Source: Nitrosotalea sp. (lineage in GTDB: Archaea > Thermoproteota > Nitrososphaeria > Nitrososphaerales > Nitrosopumilaceae). From it: a stretch of 10,939 nucleotides of DNA. The notes under the pieces were generated by a model. It worked only from the letters and a program-made list of their open reading frames with translations, ran no database searches and had not been told where the DNA came from. Shown here piece after piece: positions 6,837 to 10,939 of this stretch (its first letter is position 1; each line of letters begins with the position of its first letter). The stretch spans positions 1 through 10,939 of the forward strand of contig JAJPEA010000056.1 of assembly GCA_023252335.1 (NCBI GenBank), read 5' to 3'. The translations under genes and the position numbers were made by a program.

Positions 6837-6949
6837 TATCTCACTGAAATGGCGATGCGATTCTTTGGTTGAGATGCTAATCTGTTTTTTCATTTTTAAA
6901 TGATGTCTGCAAATTATTGAGTTTTTGATTAGAATGATTTTTCTATATT

Positions 6950-7903
6950 CTATGTATGCTGGAGTCCATTGTAGTCAATCTTTGTTATAAAAGAATCTGA
7001 AATTTTTCTTAAATTATCAAACGTATTTTTGGTGTTTGAATTGTCCACAAGAGCAATAATACATCCACCGCCACCTGCTCCTGTTATCTTTGCACCATAT
7101 GCTGTTTTTTTTGCTTCGTTTATCAAAACATCTATTTTTTCTGTTGAAACCCCAATCTGTTTTAATAATTCGTGGTTTCTTGACATCAATGAACCTAGTT
7201 TATTCAAGTCATTTTCCTTCAAAGATGTTATTGCATTGTCAACTATGTCCATTTCTTCTTTACATAACCTGTTGAAAAGATCTTCATTTTTCTCTTTAAA
7301 CTGCCTGACTTGTCTTACAACGTCTTGTGTATTGTGAACTTGAGAAGAATTTGATATTATAAAACTCAGATCATTTCTTGATGGAATTCGTTGAAATCCA
7401 TCCTTTAGATCATATGACGCCAGTCCGCCAAATGTGGAGATTGAAGAGTCGGCCCCCGAATTCTGTTCAAATATTGTTCGCTCTGCTTCTATAGCTAATT
7501 TTACCACTTCCTTCTCTGATAATTTATGAAACAACCCATTAACTGAAGCCGTAACTGCTACACAAGCAGCAGATGACGAACCAAGTCCAACTCCTGCTGG
7601 TATCTCTGATTCTATGGCTATCTCAATCCCTTGTTTTGTTGAATTTTCCATTAGTATTTTTTTTGCTATGTGGAAAAAAGGTCTCATAAATTTTTGTTGT
7701 ACATTTTCTAAATTATCTAATGATTCTATGCCGATTTCTGATTCACCTAAAGAAGATCTTATTCTAACTATTCTTTCATCCACAAATTGTGAAGTCGCAA
7801 TTATTCTCTTGTCTGTGGAACATAACACTGCTTTTATGCCATATATCACAAAATGTTCTCCGAAAAGAATGATCTTGCCAGGTGCAGAAGCAATGGATTT
7901 CAT
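6950..7903 (-). CDS. mvk: Mevalonate kinase
   Basis: Phosphorylates mevalonate at the 5 position with ATP, the committed kinase step of isoprenoid synthesis. The 317-residue GHMP-kinase protein shows the three family motifs: SAPGKIILFGEHFVIYG at 6-22, the ATP-binding loop IPAGVGLGSSSAACVA at 101-116, and KITGAGGGGCIIAL near residues 274-287. The catalytic Asp is D152 in NSGADSSISTFGGL at 148-161, where the more usual form is SGID. Length is normal for archaeal MVKs. The ATG overlaps the MEMO gene stop as ATGA, so the two are translationally coupled. The product 5-phosphomevalonate must pass through enzymes not encoded here (probably the archaeal phosphomevalonate dehydratase route) before reaching IPK. 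Confidence 0.94.
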   Translation of the reverse strand: MKSIASAPGKIILFGEHFVIYGIKAVLCSTDKRIIATSQFVDERIVRIRSSLGESEIGIESLDNLENVQQKFMRPFFHIAKKILMENSTKQGIEIAIESEIPAGVGLGSSSAACVAVTASVNGLFHKLSEKEVVKLAIEAERTIFEQNSGADSSISTFGGLASYDLKDGFQRIPSRNDLSFIISNSSQVHNTQDVVRQVRQFKEKNEDLFNRLCKEEMDIVDNAITSLKENDLNKLGSLMSRNHELLKQIGVSTEKIDVLINEAKKTAYGAKITGAGGGGCIIALVDNSNTKNTFDNLRKISDSFITKIDYNGLQHT

Positions 7904-8739
7904 GAAAATACTACCGACGCATATCCTACCACTGAATCCTTGTTACTTTCTGATATGTCTCCACTGGTGGCATATTTGATCAAAGTTCCCTTGGTTGCTC
8001 CAAGTTTCTTACAGGCTATCATGGTGGAAGCAATTGCTCCATAACCGCATGCACTAATCTTTTTTTCTTCCAATACATCATAAAATGCATCTACATCTAG
8101 GTTCACTATTGTACCTATCAAAGATTTATCCTGCTCATGTGCAAAATCATTTGGTTCGTAATGAGTAAAATCCGAAGACCCAACTATGATGGCATTTTTA
8201 ATTTTTGAAATCATTGCTACTGATTCACCAATTTCGATTGCAGCGTGATAACTCTGGTCAATTAAAATTATTGGTAGAATCTTGAATTTATGTGCAAATA
8301 TTTCCTGAAGCATAGGTAGTTGTACCTCTAAACAATGATCTCTTGTATGGGAAAATAAATCGAATTCTATCTTCTTTGAAATCTTGTTAATCTTAATCGC
8401 AGAATCCGTGTCTACCTCGATATCTCCAATAGGTGTTCTCCATATGCATTCTTTCATTGTTGCAATGTCTCTTCCTATTCCCCAGTGATTTGGTCCTATG
8501 ATTATTACAAGTTCGGGTTTCTGTGATGATATTGCAAAGTATGAATTTGCAGCTATGGGGCCAGAGTATTCATATCCCGCATGCGGAGATATGACACCTA
8601 TAATTTTTTTATCATGTGCAGAAGGAGGTAATTTTCCTGGTCCATATTTGTGTAAAAAACAATTTCTTATGCTTGACTTCAACTCTTGATTTGTTTTTGG
8701 ATAGAACATTCCAGCAACAGCTGGTGTCCTTACCTGCAT
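7900..8739 (-). CDS. MEMO family protein (AmmeMemoRadiSam system protein B-like)
   Basis: A 279-residue soluble protein of the MEMO family, named after human MEMO1 and related in fold to class III non-haem iron dioxygenases. Family marks: TPAVAGMFYP at 5-14, SPHAGYEYSGPIAANSY at 51-67, IGPNHWGIG at 81-89, HTRDHCLEVQLP at 131-142, VGSSDFTHYEP at 186-196 and SACGYGAIASTM at 229-240. H53, H85 and C231 correspond by position to the residues equivalent to the metal-site His, His and Cys of human MEMO1. Function in archaea is not established. It sits four bases after rps2 and overlaps mvk by four bases; the same rps2-MEMO-mvk order is, from memory, conserved in euryarchaea. Neither the AMMECR1 nor the radical SAM partner is encoded in the window. 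Confidence 0.92.
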   Translation of the reverse strand: MQVRTPAVAGMFYPKTNQELKSSIRNCFLHKYGPGKLPPSAHDKKIIGVISPHAGYEYSGPIAANSYFAISSQKPELVIIIGPNHWGIGRDIATMKECIWRTPIGDIEVDTDSAIKINKISKKIEFDLFSHTRDHCLEVQLPMLQEIFAHKFKILPIILIDQSYHAAIEIGESVAMISKIKNAIIVGSSDFTHYEPNDFAHEQDKSLIGTIVNLDVDAFYDVLEEKKISACGYGAIASTMIACKKLGATKGTLIKYATSGDISESNKDSVVGYASVVFS

Positions 8740-8743
8740 TATG

Positions 8744-9415
8744 TTATTGCCTCGGTGATCTCATTCTTGAAGGAGGCATCCTTTCGGTTTCTTCCTCCAA
8801 TTCTTCTTCTGTTATTTTAGTCTCAAAGTCATCTATTTGGTATTTCATTGATTCTGCATTCTTTAACTTGCCTTTTTGTATTAGTATCTCTCTTGCTAAA
8901 AGCCAATATGCAGCAGCTAGGGATTTTCTTCCTCTATTGTTTGCTGGAATTACTAGATCAATCTTTGAAGTTACATTATCTGTATTAGAAATTCCTATTA
9001 CTGGAATTCCTGCATTGGTAGCCTCTACAACGGCTTGTTCATCTACTTGAGGATCTGATACAAAAACTAGTTCTGGTTCTCTGTAGTATGGTAATGATGG
9101 ATTTGTTAAAGTTCCTGGCATGAATCTTCCGAGCATGGGGGTTGCACCAGTGACCTCACAGAATTTCTCAACAGGAGTACTAGCATATTCTCTACCGGAA
9201 CAAACTAAAATTTTTGTGATATCTGCTCTATTGATGAATTTGGCAGCTGTTTGAATTCTGGATAATGTTTTCTTGCTATCAATAATGTACAATCCTTCAT
9301 TTGTTGCCTTGGTAACAAACGGTGTCATGAATTTTGTTTTTACTTGTGTACCTACCCTTATTCCTGTGGAAAGTACATACTTTTCCATGTGTTCGAAATC
9401 TTCTTGTTTGCTCAT
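8744..9415 (-). CDS. rps2: 30S ribosomal protein S2 (uS2)
   Basis: A core small-subunit protein that binds at the head-body junction of the 30S subunit. The 223-residue archaeal-type S2 shows IDSKKTLSRIQTAAKFI near residues 46-62, GRFMPGTLTNP at about 95-105, the signature EPELVFVSDPQVDEQAVVEA, and PVIGISNTDN. An acidic/basic tail (EEELEEETERMPPSRMRSPRQ region) extends past the globular domain and is lineage-variable. Start ATG at 9415, nine bases after the enolase stop, with no clear Shine-Dalgarno. It lies within the rpoN-eno-rps2 operon, a classical archaeal cluster of ribosomal and polymerase genes. Confidence 0.96.
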   Translation of the reverse strand: MSKQEDFEHMEKYVLSTGIRVGTQVKTKFMTPFVTKATNEGLYIIDSKKTLSRIQTAAKFINRADITKILVCSGREYASTPVEKFCEVTGATPMLGRFMPGTLTNPSLPYYREPELVFVSDPQVDEQAVVEATNAGIPVIGISNTDNVTSKIDLVIPANNRGRKSLAAAYWLLAREILIQKGKLKNAESMKYQIDDFETKITEEELEEETERMPPSRMRSPRQ

Positions 9416-9424
9416 TCTGTGTTT

Positions 9425-10663
9425 TTAAATTTCGGCCATTCCACGTATTAAATCATACTCTGAGAGTCGTATCAATTCATTGAGTTTGGCCATTCTTTCC
9501 CCGCCTAGTATGCCAACCTTGAGCATTTTAGATTTGGTGGCAAGTCCAATGTGTGATATGTGAGAGTCTGTTGATTCGCCAGATCGATGCGATGTGATTA
9601 GTTTCACATTGTTATTGTTTGCTTCTTTGGCAAATTCTAGTGCATCATAAAGACTTCCTGCTTGATTTACTTTTAAAATTGCCCCACTACAAGCTCTTAT
9701 TTTCACTGCTTTTTTGAGAATTTTTGTATTTGTTACTAATAAGTCGTCTCCAGTTATGAGAACACGAGGAAATTTCTTAGTCAAAACTGCCATGTCTTCA
9801 AATGCTTCTTCATGAACTGCATCTTCTGCATAAACAAGTTTGTATTTTTTTATTATTTCTGATGCAAACTCAATCTGTTTTTCTGGAGTGTTTTCAAAAC
9901 CAGCCCTGTTGTATACGTATTTTTTTTTCTTTTCATCCCATTGTGTGGACGAAGCAAAATCTACTCCTAGAGAAACTTCTTTCCCTAATGTAAAGCCAAG
10001 TTGTTCACAAGCTTTTGCAGATATTTCCAATGCTTCATCATTTTTTAGTTTTGGAGCCCATCCTCCTTCGTCTCCTCTTCCATTGGTAAAACTTGGATCT
10101 TTCTTTGCTAAAATTTTTCCTACTTCCTTGTGTACCATCAAATTAATATCTATTGCATCACGGATAGTTTTAGAGCCTGTAGCACAGATTAGAATTTCTT
10201 GAATATCTGGTGTGCCTGGTCCTGCATGTGCTCCTCCTCCTAAGATATTTCCAAGAGGAAATGGATATCTAAAAGTTGAATCTTTTGATAACACCTTGAA
10301 CATTGGAATCTGTAATGATTTTGAAGCAGATTCAGTTGATGCAATAGTTAACGCAAATGCAAGCGAACCTCCTACTTTTGAATAATTTGGAGACGAGTCA
10401 ATTTCTCTTAGGGTTTGATGAATTGTTTTCAGATTAGATGGATCAAGACCTAAAAATTTCTTTACATTTTTTTTTAATATCTCTAAACTTTTTTCTGGTT
10501 TATTTTGTGGAAAGCTCTGCGCTTCATGTTTTCCAACACTTGCGCCTGATGGAGCACAAACTCGCCCTACGTATTCATTATCTGATGTTACATCAATTTC
10601 TATAGTTTGACTTCCTCTGCTGTTGTAAAGTATCCTGCCTTTAATTGATGTAATCTTAGGCAT
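9425..10663 (-). CDS. eno: Enolase (phosphopyruvate hydratase), divergent
   Basis: Interconverts 2-phosphoglycerate and phosphoenolpyruvate, here probably mostly in gluconeogenesis. The 412-residue protein keeps the enolase active site: substrate loop PSGASVGKHEA at 38-48, LGGGAHAG at 141-148 with E156 following, GDEGGWAP at 197-204, metal ligands D235 (GVDFASS), E280 (AEDAVHE) and the GDD at 305-307, lysine K331 (LKVNQAG), HRSG at 359-362 and K393. It departs from most enolases near the C-terminus: GGER at 387-390 replaces the usual RSER-like stretch, STDS follows HRSGE in place of a TED-like segment, and the NQIGT signature reads NQAGS. The start is ATG one base after the rpoN stop, so coupled translation is likely. 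Confidence 0.95.
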   Translation of the reverse strand: MPKITSIKGRILYNSRGSQTIEIDVTSDNEYVGRVCAPSGASVGKHEAQSFPQNKPEKSLEILKKNVKKFLGLDPSNLKTIHQTLREIDSSPNYSKVGGSLAFALTIASTESASKSLQIPMFKVLSKDSTFRYPFPLGNILGGGAHAGPGTPDIQEILICATGSKTIRDAIDINLMVHKEVGKILAKKDPSFTNGRGDEGGWAPKLKNDEALEISAKACEQLGFTLGKEVSLGVDFASSTQWDEKKKKYVYNRAGFENTPEKQIEFASEIIKKYKLVYAEDAVHEEAFEDMAVLTKKFPRVLITGDDLLVTNTKILKKAVKIRACSGAILKVNQAGSLYDALEFAKEANNNNVKLITSHRSGESTDSHISHIGLATKSKMLKVGILGGERMAKLNELIRLSEYDLIRGMAEI

Positions 10664-10664
10664 T

Positions 10665-10901
10665 CTATTCTAATTCAGATCTTACTTCTTGTTCTCTTCT
10701 TCTAATGGCTTCGTAAAATGGGATAACTTGATGAATTGTCTCAACAGATGTCAATATCATTGATCTACAACAATATCTTTTAAAACCAAATGAATCTAAA
10801 ACTTTTCCAGGATCCTCTCCGCCTTTGACGCGATTTTGATATTCTTTAAATTTATCAGCAATCAAATTTCCACAAGTAAAACACCTGACAGGAATTAGCA
10901 C
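10665..10901 (-). CDS. rpoN: DNA-directed RNA polymerase subunit N (Rpb10 homologue)
   Basis: A small zinc-binding subunit that helps assemble the Rpo3/Rpo11 platform of archaeal RNA polymerase. From the chosen start the protein has 78 residues with zinc ligands C7 and C10 (RCFTCG) and C44 and C45 (KRYCCRSM), exactly the family pattern; family members typically run 65-80 residues. Two GTG codons, at 10907 and 10901, could start it. I prefer 10901 because it gives MLIPVRCFTCG, the usual N-terminus, and a TATA box lies 26-27 bases upstream, predicting a leaderless mRNA. The GTG at 10907 would add only Met-Thr. It heads the operon continuing into eno. Confidence 0.95.
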   Translation of the reverse strand: MLIPVRCFTCGNLIADKFKEYQNRVKGGEDPGKVLDSFGFKRYCCRSMILTSVETIHQVIPFYEAIRRREQEVRSELE

Positions 10902-10922
10902 AGTCACAAAAAGTAATCAAGG

Positions 10923-10932
10923 CTTATAAAAA
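10923..10932 (-). promoter_or_regulatory. TATA box for the rpoN-eno-rps2 operon
   Basis: The minus strand reads TTTTTATAAG, a strong archaeal box A match centred 26-27 bases before the GTG at 10901. The window ends just upstream, so a purine-rich BRE can only partly be seen. Confidence 0.6.
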
Positions 10933-10939
10933 CCATACA

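Noticed and set aside
6803..6844. N-terminal extension of ipk from a GTG at 6844
   Set aside because: It would place 14 non-family residues before KLGGS and would put the TATA box inside the coding region.
6891..6902. Short inverted repeat CATTT/AAATG downstream of mvk as a possible terminator
   Set aside because: The arms are five bases, purely AT-rich apart from the ends, and no U-run follows on the transcribed strand; chance is sufficient.
9840..10202. Plus-strand open frame of 120 codons within the enolase gene
   Set aside because: It lies wholly opposite enolase, which has every family motif; the translation is Phe/Ser-rich, as expected from the antisense of an AT-rich gene.

Overview
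The window reads as chromosomal DNA from an ammonia-oxidising archaeon of the Nitrososphaerota (Thaumarchaeota), most likely a marine or freshwater Nitrosopumilaceae member. The basis is AT-rich DNA, archaeal information-processing proteins (RNA polymerase subunit N, archaeal-type S2, archaeal GluRS), an archaeal mevalonate/isopentenyl-phosphate-kinase lipid pathway, and TATA boxes about 26 bases upstream of several start codons, as expected for leaderless archaeal mRNAs. This is recognition from protein sequence; no search was run.

All 13 genes lie on the minus strand, so transcription runs from high to low coordinates. Segment A (about 10932 to 6950) begins at a TATA box and holds rpoN, eno, rps2, a MEMO-family gene and mevalonate kinase, with spacings from a 4-base overlap to 9 bases. 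Segment B (about 6835 to 1868) begins at a second TATA box and holds isopentenyl phosphate kinase, a type I-like IPP isomerase, GGPP synthase, glutamyl-tRNA synthetase and a fumarylacetoacetase-family protein, again almost without gaps. Segment C (1802 to 1) holds four loosely spaced genes: a soluble Rieske protein, a UPF0147 protein, a small class I methyltransferase and a hypothetical protein cut by the window edge. Each of these has a plausible TATA element of its own.

The genes mvk, ipk, idi and idsA supply isoprenoid precursors. Mevalonate kinase makes 5-phosphomevalonate, IPK makes IPP, the isomerase makes DMAPP, and IdsA condenses them to GGPP for ether lipids. The steps from phosphomevalonate to isopentenyl phosphate are not encoded here. 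This block sits beside rpoN, eno, rps2 and gltX, an arrangement I recall from euryarchaea such as Methanothermobacter.

The points most worth a second look are: the IPP isomerase has Ala where characterised type I enzymes have the catalytic Cys; idsA and gltX are in one frame separated only by a TAG codon, with gltX starting on TTG; UPF0147 shows an internal duplication; and the methyltransferase has a long C-terminal extension. I see no mobile element, CRISPR array, phage gene, rRNA or tRNA, and no intergenic gap exceeds about 150 bases. I did not find an obviously new multi-gene system.
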